Source of the DNA: CAVDRM01 sp963611355
Lineage (GTDB): Bacteria; Bacillota; Clostridia; Christensenellales; Aristaeellaceae
NCBI GenBank assembly: GCA_963611355.1
Contig: CAVDRM010000001.1
Coordinates: 62,001-126,000 of the forward strand
Reading direction: 5' to 3'
Length of the DNA stretch: 64,000 bases
A program made the position numbers and the translations under genes. Numbering within the stretch: position 1 is the stretch's first letter; every line of letters begins with the position of its first letter. The notes under the pieces are model-generated. The model saw only the letters and a program-made list of their open reading frames with translations. It was not told where the DNA came from and ran no database searches. Shown here piece after piece: positions 8,657 through 17,193 of the stretch.

Positions 8657-9047
8657 TGATTCTGCAAGAAATATCCAAGGCATCACCGCATAATTTGTCG
8701 GCGATGCCTTTATCGGCAAACAATTTCATAAGTCTTCTCTATAGGTTGCCATACAGTGCTTTCATAAAGCAATTTTCAATTAATGTTTCCATATTCATAT
8801 CAAACACATCAACATTTGGCCTCAAGCATACGCGCCGCAAGGAAAATGCCGGGCAAAAATCAAAAATAGTCAAAAGAGCATTGTCAGCTTATACTATTTT
8901 ACATCTAAAACATAGAAAAATTCTGAATGACTTTCCGCTTGCGGCAAAGCTGAGCGATGGATGCGCAGCATCGCTGCGCCGACCTGAAAAAAACAAAGCC
9001 GAAGTGGAAAAGTCGTCCGAAGAAATCTTGGTTCAGATAGAAAAGTA
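8657..9047. other. 391-base non-coding gap between convergent genes
   Basis: Lies between the AraC gene end and the GH27 gene end. It contains the AraC terminator hairpin (8677-8710) and a second perfect inverted repeat GCGCAGC-ATC-GCTGCGC (8963-8979) with no T-run. A 189-codon open frame crosses it but has no ribosome site or protein-like pattern and runs into the antisense of the GH27 gene. Confidence 0.5.
8677..8712 (+). terminator. Probable terminator of the AraC gene
   Basis: Stem AAGGCATCACCG (8677-8688) and CGGCGATGCCTT (8699-8710) with one mismatch and a 10-base loop, 21 bases after the AraC stop codon. The following T-run is short. Confidence 0.5.
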
Positions 9048-10295
9048 TTATTTCACCCCAAATACCGCGGCGTCATGCGGCGCCAATTTTACGGACAGGT
9101 CTGGTGTCAGCTTCTCCTTCTTTTTCGTCCACAGCTCCTGCGCATACGTAAACTTGCCCTCCAGCAGCTCCGATGCCGCCCGCATTACGCGCATTTCATC
9201 GGACAGATTGAAAAAAGCCAGATAGCAGCCGTCTCCGTCGCGCCGCCGCGCCATCCACAGGCTCTCATTTTCCGTTGTCTTCAGCGGGTGTGCGCAGGTG
9301 CTGTTCTTTTCAATATCCAACACATCCGCATTTGTCAGCAAAGCCAGCGTAAACGCATTGTTTTTCGTCATTTCTCCGCCAATCATCAGCGGCGAGCGCA
9401 TCATGCACCACAGCGTCATCATTGTACGCTGTTCTTCCTGCGTGAATCGCGTCCATCCACACGCATGATTACATTGACGTATCGCGCCGACCGGCAGCAT
9501 ATCGGCATCCGGCCAATGACCGGAACCGGCGTGAATGCACCATTTTTCCGCCCGCTCAAACATACCTTTCAGCAGGCGCCAGTCATCCCAAAAATCATCC
9601 GTTATGCGCCACATATTGGCATATTGCTTCAAATGCTCCGCCTGTTCCACGGGCGCGGGGCCGGGTGAAAGCGACAGCACCATATCGCGTCCGCACGCAC
9701 GGCAGGCTTCGGAAATCATCTCGATTTCGCGGCGGCATTGCGGATACTCGCGGGCAATGTCGTCACATTTCACAAAATCAACGCCCCATTGCGCATAGAG
9801 CCGAAAAATGCTGTCATAGTATGCCCGTGCCGCCGGCTTATCGCACAGCAGCCCGTACATATCCGGATTCCATGCGCAGATGCTGTTGGGATTCGCGGCC
9901 TGATGGCAGCCATACCGCGTGCCGAAAATCGGCAGTTTTTGATGCGCCGCCATTCTCGGCAGCCCCCGCATGATATGAATGCCGAATTTTAGACCCAAAG
10001 AATGTGCATACGCCGCAAGAGGCGCAAAGCCCTGCCCGCCTGCGGAAGACGGGAAACGATTGGGCGCGGGCTGAAGCCGCCCGTATGCGTCCATGGTCAG
10101 CTCGGCAAAAGGCTCATAATCATGGCTCAGCGCCGTCGGCTGATACCACTGAATATCGACCACAATATATTCCCAGCCGTAAGGCTTCAGGTGCTTCGCC
10201 ATGTATTCCGCATTCTGACGAACGATTTGTTCGTTGACCGCGGCTCCGTAACAGTCCCAGCTGTTCCAGCCCATAGGCGGATGTAATGCAATCAT
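9048..10295 (-). CDS. Alpha-galactosidase, GH27
   Basis: 415 residues without signal peptide, so cytoplasmic. Starts with the GH27 hallmark PPMGWNSWDCYG, then YIVVDIQWYQP, GLKFGIHIMRG, and the nucleophile region VDFVKCDD about residue 205; the acid/base region reads RITDDFWDDW about residue 255 and GHWPDADML follows. GH27/GH36-type alpha-galactosidases release terminal alpha-linked galactose (some members act on beta-L-arabinopyranose) from oligosaccharides. It stands alone, flanked by a gap on the left and a broken BspA gene on the right, and shares no obvious promoter with either neighbour. Start ATG at 10295 with GGAAAGG 12 bases upstream. Confidence 0.88.
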   Translation of the reverse strand: MIALHPPMGWNSWDCYGAAVNEQIVRQNAEYMAKHLKPYGWEYIVVDIQWYQPTALSHDYEPFAELTMDAYGRLQPAPNRFPSSAGGQGFAPLAAYAHSLGLKFGIHIMRGLPRMAAHQKLPIFGTRYGCHQAANPNSICAWNPDMYGLLCDKPAARAYYDSIFRLYAQWGVDFVKCDDIAREYPQCRREIEMISEACRACGRDMVLSLSPGPAPVEQAEHLKQYANMWRITDDFWDDWRLLKGMFERAEKWCIHAGSGHWPDADMLPVGAIRQCNHACGWTRFTQEEQRTMMTLWCMMRSPLMIGGEMTKNNAFTLALLTNADVLDIEKNSTCAHPLKTTENESLWMARRRDGDGCYLAFFNLSDEMRVMRAASELLEGKFTYAQELWTKKKEKLTPDLSVKLAPHDAAVFGVK

Positions 10296-10361
10296 AGCGC
10301 TCTAACCTTTCCGACAAAGGTGAGAATGAAGTCATGAGATGTTTTGAATTTGTCTTGCCGC

Positions 10362-11635
10362 TTACGCTGAAATTTCAAGCTTCAACCTCTTTATAAAGGA
10401 GGCTTTAAACAAATCCTCTTTTGCTTTGCCCGTGAATGTCATTTCAGCGCCTGTGTCCGATATGCTTTTGTAAATGGGCGTATACGAGAAGCTGCCGTCC
10501 GCACATTCAAAGCGATACAGGCGATTTTTTCTGCAAGCCTTCGATGGTTGCCGTGCCTTGATTGTTCGCAGCCGCTTCCATCAGAATGACGTGCTGTCAT
10601 CATTCATGACCTGAAGCGTCGCATTCGTCACTTTGGTGTTCCGAGGTGAGAAGACAGAAACAGTGATGGCCGCATCCTAATCGCCGGCGCCATCTTTCGT
10701 GAAAGAGATGGCGGAAAAGCTTATGTGATAGTTTGCGGCGTATGTTTCGGCATAAGAGCCGGAAGCGCCGTAAATGGTCAATGAAGAGGGGCAGCCATTA
10801 CTAAACGCCCAATTGTGGATAAAAGTAACACTGCTCGGTATCGTGATGCTCGTCAGGCTCCTGCAGCCACAAAACGCGTCCTCGCCGATAGAAGTAACGC
10901 CCTCCGGTATCGTAATGCTCGTCAGGCTGTAGCAATAAGCAAACGCACGATAGCCGATAGAAGTAACGCCTTTCGGTATCGTGATGCTCGTCAGGCTGTC
11001 GCAACTATCAAACGTCTTCTGGGCAATATAAGTAACGCCCTCCGGTATGGTGATGCTTGTCAGGCTGCTGCAATCATAAAACGCACCATCGCCGATAGAA
11101 GTAACGCTGTCCGGCAGCGTGATGCTCGTCAGGCTGCTGCAATATGAAAACGCATAACTGCCGATAGAAGTAACGCTGTCCGGTATCGTAATGCTCGTCA
11201 GACCGCTGCAGCAGAAAAACGCACGAGAGCCGATAGAAGTAACGCCTTCCGGTATCGTGATGCTCGTCAGGCTGCTGCAATCATAAAACGCACTATTGCC
11301 GATAGAAGTAACACTGCTCGGTATCGTGATGCTCGTCAGGCTGCTGCAACCGTAAAACGCCCAATCGCCGATAGAAGTAACACTGCTCGGTATCGTGATG
11401 CTCGTCAGACCGCTGCAGCCGGAAAACGCACGAGAGCCGATAGAAGTCACGCCCTCCGGCAGAATGACCGTGCTGATGGATGTATCCCCGCAAAAAGCTT
11501 CCTCCTGAATCGTCTTCAGCGAGGCAGGCAGCGTGAGCGTGCCCCCCCTTCGGAGAGCCCTGCAGCTGCGGCGCAGCCGACCCATAACAGGACGGCAGCT
11601 GACAAGATAACCAAAATATAACGCACGGACTTCAT
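10362..11635 (-). pseudogene. BspA-type leucine-rich-repeat surface protein, broken
   Basis: The gene begins at ATG 11635 (AAGGAGG 8 bases upstream) with a signal peptide (MKSVRYILVILSAAVLLWVG). After GLSEGG a run of seven G (C on + strand, 11542-11548) shifts the frame; with six G the reading would go on directly as TLTLPASLKTIQEEAF into about ten 23-residue LRR_5 repeats (consensus SVTSIGxxAFxxCSSLTSITIP). The repeat frame then meets TAG at 10677-10679, yet the same frame continues with DAAITVSVFSPRN, and two further frame changes (near 10590 and in an A6 run near 10533) link it to VILMEAAANNQGTATIEGL and NRLYRFECADGSFSYTP, ending at TAA 10362-10364. Four lesions argue for a decaying gene. 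BspA-like proteins bind host or cell surfaces. Confidence 0.7.
10750..11470 (-). repeat. Tandem 69-bp repeats encoding LRR_5 units
   Basis: About ten head-to-tail units of 69 bases. In + orientation each contains a copy close to TATCGTGATGCTCGTCAGGC followed by CTGCTGCAA and ends in GCCGATAGAAGTAAC. They encode 23-residue BspA-type repeats and explain the similar antisense frames seen here. Units are conserved enough at DNA level for recombination to add or remove copies. Confidence 0.85.
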
Positions 11636-11958
11636 GGACAAAACCTCCTTGAGGATTGAGCAACATTCAAGTATCATTTCACGCGCCGGCATACAAAATG
11701 ACGGCGTTGAATCGTTCATTCATACTCTTCTATCACATATTTTGCAAATTGTCAATCCGTTTTGACCGAAAATCTGACCGTTTATCACGTTTTAATCAAT
11801 ATTTTGAACAATAAAGGCTTAGCGGCCTTAAACCGATATGTTTGTAAAATCGGAAGACATATATATCAGCTCCCCATGCGCTCGTGTGTGCGGCCTCTGC
11901 TCCGGCAGGGAAAAAGCAGATACCCTCGTCTGCTTTTGCAAAAAGCGTCAGCGCTTTT
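11636..11958. other. 323-base gap: BspA promoter region and kduD terminators
   Basis: The left half carries the upstream region of the broken BspA gene, with a possible leftward promoter (-35 TTGACA at 11750-11755, 17-base spacer, -10 TAGAAG at 11727-11732). The right end carries tandem hairpins ending the long operon. No protein-coding frame with a ribosome site was seen. Confidence 0.5.
11727..11755 (-). promoter_or_regulatory. Candidate promoter of the BspA-type gene
   Basis: Leftward -35 TTGACA (perfect) and -10 TAGAAG (4 of 6) separated by 17 bases, 92 bases before the start codon of the LRR gene. A functional-looking promoter and strong ribosome site remain although the reading frame is broken. 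Confidence 0.45.
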
Positions 11959-11959
11959 T
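11911..11959 (-). terminator. Tandem hairpin terminator of the iol/kdu operon
   Basis: Directly after the kduD stop codon are two hairpins on the minus strand: AAAAAGCG-CTGA-CGCTTTTT (11959-11940), then AAAAGCAGA with 8-base loop and TCTGCTTTTT (11937-11911). Both end in T-runs, marking the end of the 23.5-kb leftward array. Confidence 0.7.
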
Positions 11960-12750
11960 CAAGGCTGCTTTCCGATGTAGGCCAGAATGCCGCCGTCGAC
12001 ATACAGCACATGACCGTTGACGAAGTTGGACGCATCGGACGCCAGAAAGACAGCGGGGCCGACCAAATCCTCCGTGGTGCCCCAGCGTCCGGCAGGCGTC
12101 TTGCTGATGATGAAGCGGTCAAAGGGATGGCGGCTTCCGTCCGCCTGCCGCTCCCGCAGCGGCGCGGTCTGCTGGGTGGCGATGTAGCCGGGGCCGATGC
12201 CGTTGCATTGAATGTTCGCGCCGCCGAACTCGGCGCAGATATTCCGTGTCAGCATCTTCAGGCCGCCCTTGGCCGCAGCATACGCGGACACCGTCTCGCG
12301 GCCCAGCTCCGACATCATGGAGCAGATATTGATGATTTTGCCGTGCCCCTTGGCAATCATGCCGGGAATCACCGCCTTGGCGCAGATGAACGGCGCAATG
12401 AGGTCCACATCAATCACCTTGCTGAAATCCTCCACGCTCATCTCGCACATGGGAATGCGCTTGATGCATCCGGCATTGTTGACCAGAATGTCTATCACGC
12501 CCACTTCTTTTTCAATGCGGCTCACCATCGCCTGCACTGCAGCCTCGTCCGTCACATCCGCCACATAGCCGTGAACCTCTGCGCCGGCCTCGCCATAGGC
12601 CTTCATGCCCCGCTGCCGGCTTTCCTCGCTGGAGCAGTTGAAGCAGACCCTCGCGCCTGCCTGCGCCAAGCCAACGCCCAGCGCAAACCCGATGGAATGG
12701 GCGCCCCCCGTGACCAGCGCCACCTTGCCTGTCAAATCAAACAGATTCAT
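11959..12750 (-). CDS. kduD: 2-dehydro-3-deoxy-D-gluconate 5-dehydrogenase (SDR)
   Basis: 263 residues, classical short-chain dehydrogenase. N-terminal TGKVALVTGGAHSIGFALG gives the NAD-binding glycine loop, DILVNNAG follows near residue 90, and the active-site SAYAAAKGG (Tyr-x3-Lys) near residue 160. KduD converts 3-deoxy-D-glycero-2,5-hexodiulosonate to 2-keto-3-deoxygluconate, the step after KduI in unsaturated uronate breakdown. Gluconate 5-dehydrogenase is the close alternative, but the adjacent kduI decides the call. Start ATG at 12750 has AAGGAGG 5 bases upstream; the open frame extends further but overlaps kduI. Last gene of the operon. Confidence 0.88.
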   Translation of the reverse strand: MNLFDLTGKVALVTGGAHSIGFALGVGLAQAGARVCFNCSSEESRQRGMKAYGEAGAEVHGYVADVTDEAAVQAMVSRIEKEVGVIDILVNNAGCIKRIPMCEMSVEDFSKVIDVDLIAPFICAKAVIPGMIAKGHGKIINICSMMSELGRETVSAYAAAKGGLKMLTRNICAEFGGANIQCNGIGPGYIATQQTAPLRERQADGSRHPFDRFIISKTPAGRWGTTEDLVGPAVFLASDASNFVNGHVLYVDGGILAYIGKQP

Positions 12751-12760
12751 AGCAGCCTCC

Positions 12761-13597
12761 TTACAAAAGCCTGTCGGTGGGAATGCCGTCCATGTCGTCA
12801 AAGTCCTGATTTTCGCCGCACATGCCCCAGATGAAGGTATAGTTGGCCGTGCCGACGCCGGCATGAATGGACCATGAGGGCGAAATGACCGCCTCCTCGT
12901 TGTGCATCACAATATGGCGGGTTTCACTGCCCTGACCCATCATATGAAACACGCACTGGTCGGGCGCAATATCAAAGTACATATAAACTTCCATGCGGCG
13001 CTCGTGCGTGTGGCAGGGCATGGTATTCCAGACATTGCCGGGCAGCAGGGCGGTCATGCCCATGCTCAGCTGGCAGCTCTCGCAAACGGCGGGGTGAATG
13101 TACTGGCGGAGGATTCTTTCGTTGACTGTCTCCTGCGCGCCCAAATGATTATATCTCGCCTTATCCATGGGGATATAGACAGTGGGGCAGGTTCGGTGAG
13201 CGGGGCAGGAATTGATGTAGAACTTGGCAGGCGTATCCCGATGGACGGACTGAAACACCAGCTCTTTTGTGCCCATGCCGACATAGAGGCCGTCCCTGTG
13301 ATGCATGGGGTACTCCACGCCGTCCAGAATCACAACGCCGTCGCCGCCGATGTTGATGGCGCCCAGCTCCCGACGGGCGAGGAAGTAAGGGGCGGCCAGC
13401 TCCTTGCAGCTTTCCAGCACCAGCGCCTCGTCAACGGGCATGATGCCGCCGGCGATGATGCGGTCCTGATGGGAATAGGTCAGATTGACGGCATTCCTCT
13501 CAAACAAATTGGAGATGTGATAATGCCTGCGCAGCTCAACGGTATCGTAGCGTTTGGAATCATCGGGGTGATTGGCGTAACGTACATCAAATTTCAT
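12761..13597 (-). CDS. kduI: 5-keto-4-deoxyuronate isomerase (DKI isomerase)
   Basis: 278 residues, full length for KduI. The double cupin includes the zinc ligands in CHTHERRMEVYMYFD near residue 195 and a later GSETRHIVMHNEEAVISPSWSIHAG. It isomerises 5-keto-4-deoxyuronate, formed spontaneously from delta-4,5-unsaturated uronic acids, to 3-deoxy-D-glycero-2,5-hexodiulosonate. This gene therefore implies that a lyase-derived unsaturated uronate enters the cell, consistent with the GH88/GH105 gene of the same operon. Start chosen at ATG 13597, just after the upstream stop; an ATG at 13615 would overlap by 16 bases. Confidence 0.92.
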   Translation of the reverse strand: MKFDVRYANHPDDSKRYDTVELRRHYHISNLFERNAVNLTYSHQDRIIAGGIMPVDEALVLESCKELAAPYFLARRELGAINIGGDGVVILDGVEYPMHHRDGLYVGMGTKELVFQSVHRDTPAKFYINSCPAHRTCPTVYIPMDKARYNHLGAQETVNERILRQYIHPAVCESCQLSMGMTALLPGNVWNTMPCHTHERRMEVYMYFDIAPDQCVFHMMGQGSETRHIVMHNEEAVISPSWSIHAGVGTANYTFIWGMCGENQDFDDMDGIPTDRLL

Positions 13598-13599
13598 TC

Positions 13600-14439
13600 T
13601 TAAACACTCTCCCATATCGTTTTTAATGTTTTGACCGCATATTCGATATCAGCGCCGGTCGTTTCCTCCAGCACCAGCACGGCGTTGGGGTCATAGGCCT
13701 TGATGCGCCGAAAAATCGCCGGCAAATCCAGTTCGCCCTTTCCGAAGGGGGTCTGAACCGGCCTGCGTCCGTTTGCCAGAAAGCAGTCCTTCATGTGAAA
13801 CACCAGAATATCTCCGGCGAAGGCATTCAGACCCTGTTCCAGAATCCTCAAATAGTCCCCCTGATTGTCCGCATCCATGAAGTTATAGAGGTCAAAAATC
13901 ACCTTTGTCTTTCGTCCAATCATCCTTCTGGCCCGCGCAAGCGTATCCACGTTCCAGCACACATGGTCGGCGCAGCCTTCCATCGCAACGGTGCTGCCGC
14001 AGTCGGCGGCGGCATCGCACAGGCGGGAAAATGCCCGGACGACCTTCTGAAGAGACGCCTCCGTCCGATTGTCCAGATGGTAGGTCCACGCATCGTTGTT
14101 GCACGAGCCCGTTTCAGAGCCCACCGCATCACAGCCCATCGCTTTGCAGTTTTTCAGGTAATCCTCGAAAATCAGCAGGCTCGTCTCCACCTTCTTTGTA
14201 TCCGCATGGACGGGATTAAAATAAGCGCCTGTGAGCGGGATGATTTTTCCCGCATCGGAAAATGCCTTTCCGATTTGCTCTGCCCTTTCCCGTGTAATGG
14301 CTCCGGGGGTCTGCGGAATATCGGGATATGACTTATAGCAGACCATCTGCACGCCGTCCAGTCCGAGGCTGTCCAAGCGCTTCAAAATTTGTTCCGTTCC
14401 GGCAACGCCCAAATCATGGGCGCGAATACACGCTTTCAC
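13600..14439 (-). CDS. Sugar phosphate isomerase/epimerase (AP endonuclease 2 TIM barrel)
   Basis: 279 residues, GTG start at 14439 with GGAGGAG 6 bases upstream. The TIM-barrel family of xylose-isomerase-like proteins is shown by GLDGVQMVCYKSYPDIP, VGSETGSCNNDAWTYH, VAMEGCADHVCWNVDTL, KVIFDLYNFMDADNQGDY and VFHMKDC, with the metal-binding Glu, Asp, His and Glu residues spread over strands. It could be the inosose isomerase IolI or an unlinked keto-sugar epimerase acting before kduI; the family does not permit a choice from sequence alone. It is preceded by a 146-base gap, the largest break in the lower half of the operon. Confidence 0.75.
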   Translation of the reverse strand: MKACIRAHDLGVAGTEQILKRLDSLGLDGVQMVCYKSYPDIPQTPGAITRERAEQIGKAFSDAGKIIPLTGAYFNPVHADTKKVETSLLIFEDYLKNCKAMGCDAVGSETGSCNNDAWTYHLDNRTEASLQKVVRAFSRLCDAAADCGSTVAMEGCADHVCWNVDTLARARRMIGRKTKVIFDLYNFMDADNQGDYLRILEQGLNAFAGDILVFHMKDCFLANGRRPVQTPFGKGELDLPAIFRRIKAYDPNAVLVLEETTGADIEYAVKTLKTIWESV

Positions 14440-14585
14440 CGCGCACTCCTCCTTTCAGTCCTTTGCCGAATGAAAAAAGTCTATCGGATTTCCCGTTCAC
14501 TGCCGATTGCCGCACAGGATGCTTTATTGCCCGCCCGTAATGCGGCAGCCGCGGGGCTTTCATGGCGTTGCATAGGCCGGGTTTC

Positions 14586-16220
14586 TTATGGTCTGATGGA
14601 AATCACATGGTGAAACTCCGTATAGTCGGTCAGGTAGACCGTTGCCGCGCCGGGCGTCTTGCCCTCCGAATCCTCCTTGCCCTCGGTAAAGTGGTGTGCG
14701 CCGAACGCGGGGCCTATCTCCATGGAGGCTTCCCCGTTGGACACCGTGAAGAAGGAATCCTTCAGCACCGGCGCTTCATCCCCGTGAATCGGCATGGTAA
14801 AGTGCTCGTTGGAGATACGGTCAATGCCGGAAAAGGCCAGCTCCACGCGCCACGGTGCGCCCGCAACGCCGCTTACTTTTATCTCCGCCTCAATCGCATC
14901 GCCGTTTTCCCGAAGAATCACGTCGATATCCATATCAGGCCCCCATTTTTTGGGGCGCGAGGCATTGTCCATCTGCCACCAGTCTGATGTAGCGGGCTTT
15001 TCGGGAAACGGCAGATAGTACCAGCCGCGCATCCTCTGGTGCAGATGAAAAGCGCCGGTTTCATCCATTTCCATGGTCTCTGCCCTGAACGCCCGATGCT
15101 CGCAAAAGCTGCCGCCTATTTTCATTGCCAGCTTGATGGAGCCGTTGTGCACCCAGAGAAAATCGGACTTATCCTTCATGACCGTATAGGTATAATGCCC
15201 CCTGCGGACTCTGGCGATGCCGGAAGCCGCATAGTAGGCATGGTATTCCCTGGGTGTGCCGGACAGCTCCGTCTCAAAGTCGATTAGTTCCGGCTGGAGC
15301 ATATACCGAATCAGGCAGTTGGGCGAAAGGATATTTTTCTCCCGCACGATTTCAAAGATGTAATTAGCCATGGCTGCAAATTCCGAAATATGATACTTGA
15401 CGCCCAGATACAGATAAAACCAGTAGTAGCCATCCGGATATACCAGCCTGTCCTTATCAAAACGGGTGGAATTGGCAGTGAAAATGCTGCCGTCCGGCTC
15501 CCAGTATGTCAGCATCATCTGCAGATTCCGAATGACGTGCTGCTCGTAGGAAGCATCGTCCAGCGCATCCGCCAGCAGCAGCATGGCCTGATTGTTGACG
15601 CTGTTGTAGTTGCCGGCGGATTTTTCCGAATACTCGCCGTCGTCGTTGCAGTCGATGCCCTCGTTGAGATACGCAAAGGCCGCCCGTGTCAAATCCGCCT
15701 CACCGTACAGCTTCCCGCAGGTGGCCAGCAATGCGGCGATGGCCCAGCGATGGTTGGGCGTGTGGAAGCCGCCTTCCGTCAGCCCCCTGCCGCCATCGTG
15801 AATGATTGCATCGAGCTTTTCCAGAAGCACGGTTTCCCCGTCGGTCAGCGTTTCCCTGCGCTTTAAGTACTGAGCCAGCGGCAGAATGATGCCGATGCAG
15901 AAGGCGGTATCGGGAGCCGAGAAAAAGTTGCAGGTAATATAATCAAACAGTCCGTTTTCATGCTGGGTGGAGCGGACATAGTCCAGCCCCCTGAGCATGG
16001 AGTTCAGCAGCGCTTCGTCGTGATAAAGTTCGGATTCTTCGTTGCAGTAGACCGCGCCGATGTCCGCAATGCAGTACAGGGCATATTTCTGCATATAAAC
16101 GCCGTCCGGCATGACAAACGCGCCGTAATAAGGGCTGCCTGCGTCCGCATTCTGCTTTTTCTGATGATGGCGGGCTCGCTTTTCGGTATCCCTGAGCATC
16201 TGCCGATAATGGTCTCTCAT
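14586..16220 (-). CDS. Unassigned alpha/alpha-toroid plus beta-sandwich protein, candidate polysaccharide lyase or hydrolase
   Basis: 544 residues, no signal peptide, so cytoplasmic. The first ~300 residues are helical with repeated aromatic-rich loops (YMQKYALYCIADIGA, GGFHTPNHRWAIAALLATCG, GNYNSVNNQAMLLLADAL, YPDGYYWFYLYLGVKYH), the pattern of an (alpha/alpha) toroid as in heparinase-like lyases and GH88/105. Residues ~330-544 are beta-rich (YTVMKDKSDFLWVHNGSIKL, HRAFRAETMEMDETGAFHL), like the C-terminal sheets of toroid lyases. I do not recognise the family. Placed between a ROK kinase and kduI, it may make or cut the unsaturated uronate used by KduI. It overlaps the upstream ROK gene by 4 bases (ATGA). 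Confidence 0.55.
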   Translation of the reverse strand: MRDHYRQMLRDTEKRARHHQKKQNADAGSPYYGAFVMPDGVYMQKYALYCIADIGAVYCNEESELYHDEALLNSMLRGLDYVRSTQHENGLFDYITCNFFSAPDTAFCIGIILPLAQYLKRRETLTDGETVLLEKLDAIIHDGGRGLTEGGFHTPNHRWAIAALLATCGKLYGEADLTRAAFAYLNEGIDCNDDGEYSEKSAGNYNSVNNQAMLLLADALDDASYEQHVIRNLQMMLTYWEPDGSIFTANSTRFDKDRLVYPDGYYWFYLYLGVKYHISEFAAMANYIFEIVREKNILSPNCLIRYMLQPELIDFETELSGTPREYHAYYAASGIARVRRGHYTYTVMKDKSDFLWVHNGSIKLAMKIGGSFCEHRAFRAETMEMDETGAFHLHQRMRGWYYLPFPEKPATSDWWQMDNASRPKKWGPDMDIDVILRENGDAIEAEIKVSGVAGAPWRVELAFSGIDRISNEHFTMPIHGDEAPVLKDSFFTVSNGEASMEIGPAFGAHHFTEGKEDSEGKTPGAATVYLTDYTEFHHVISIRP

Positions 16221-17176
16221 ATTTGCAGCCTCCCGCTTCCCAGCAGAGCCGCCCCGATGATTCCCGCGTCGTTGTCAAGCTTTGCCGGCACGATTTCCGT
16301 ATTGCGCTTGGAATTTCCGGAATAAATGTGCCGAGCCGCTTTCTCCCGAAGCGGCGGCAGCAGCGCCTCCCCTGCCCGGCTGACACCGCCGCCGATGCAA
16401 ATCACCGCCGGCTGAAGAATATTGATGATATTGGCGACGCCCTCCGCCAGATAATCGGTATAGGTGTCGAGCAGTTTTCGCGCCGTTTCATCTCCGGCCG
16501 CCGCGCCGTCAAACACCGTCTTTGCCTCCACGTTGTCCATGCTGCCGCCGCAAAGCTGCCACAGCAGGCTTTCCGGATGCCTGAGCATCTGTTCCCGTGC
16601 CTGAGCAATCAGGGCGTTGGCCGAGGCCATGGTCTCAAAGCATCCCCGTCTGCCGCAGTTGCATGGAGCGCCTTGATAATCGATGGTCATATGGCCGAAT
16701 TCCGCCGCCGCGCCGTTGATGCCGGCCCAAAGCCTGCCGTTCAGGATGATGCCGCCGCCGATTCCCGTGCCGATAGTGACCATGACGAAGGAATCCTCCG
16801 GATAACCGCCGGTTCTGTATTCCCCCCATGCAGCCGCGTTAGCGTCATTGTCAAAATACACCGGCACAGGGATTTTTTCAGCCAGAAGCGTCAGGAAGGG
16901 TTCGTCGTCAAAGCCCAGATTATTGGCGTCCTCCATGTGGCCGTTTTCCTGATTTGCCGTGCAGGGAACGCCCACACCCACGGAGGTAACGTCCTGCCAG
17001 CCCAGATGATTTCGTTCCAGCAGCGTCTGCGCCATTTGCACCATATCCGCTATCATGCTTTCCGTGCTTCGCGGCGCCTTGGTCTTGACGCTGAGCTTGT
17101 CCGCAATTATCAGATGCTGCTCTACCAGACCGGCCGCTATGTTGGTGCCGCCAAGGTCAATGCCGATTCGATACAC
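16217..17176 (-). CDS. ROK family sugar kinase
   Basis: 319 residues, GTG start. N-terminal ATP loop IGIDLGGTNIAAGLV, the catalytic region VYFDNDANAAAWGE (Asp about residue 108), the glycine-rich TIGTGIGGGII, and the ROK zinc signature CNCGRRGCFE about residue 175. ROK kinases phosphorylate hexoses such as glucose, mannose, fructose or N-acetylmannosamine. The gene follows the alpha-mannosidase by 17 bases, so phosphorylation of released mannose (or another hexose) is the most sensible role; specificity cannot be read from sequence. Confidence 0.87.
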   Translation of the reverse strand: MYRIGIDLGGTNIAAGLVEQHLIIADKLSVKTKAPRSTESMIADMVQMAQTLLERNHLGWQDVTSVGVGVPCTANQENGHMEDANNLGFDDEPFLTLLAEKIPVPVYFDNDANAAAWGEYRTGGYPEDSFVMVTIGTGIGGGIILNGRLWAGINGAAAEFGHMTIDYQGAPCNCGRRGCFETMASANALIAQAREQMLRHPESLLWQLCGGSMDNVEAKTVFDGAAAGDETARKLLDTYTDYLAEGVANIINILQPAVICIGGGVSRAGEALLPPLREKAARHIYSGNSKRNTEIVPAKLDNDAGIIGAALLGSGRLQI

Positions 17177-17193
17177 TGTCTCACCGCCTTATG

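Noticed and set aside
8963..8979. Perfect inverted repeat GCGCAGC-ATC-GCTGCGC as terminator of the GH27 gene
   Set aside because: No T-run on either side; kept only as a note in the gap description.
8656..9225. 189-codon rightward frame after the AraC gene
   Set aside because: No ribosome site, contains the AraC terminator, and overlaps the antisense of the GH27 gene end.
10750..11470. CRISPR-like tandem repeats
   Set aside because: The 69-base periodicity without unique spacers encodes LRR_5 units, so it is a coding repeat.
10801..11493. Several leftward and rightward frames with repeats such as QPDEHHDT or RDARQA
   Set aside because: They are shadow frames of the 69-bp LRR repeats.
11884..12834. 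316-codon rightward frame opposite kduD
   Set aside because: Antisense of kduD, no ribosome site; GC-rich genes here produce long mirror frames.
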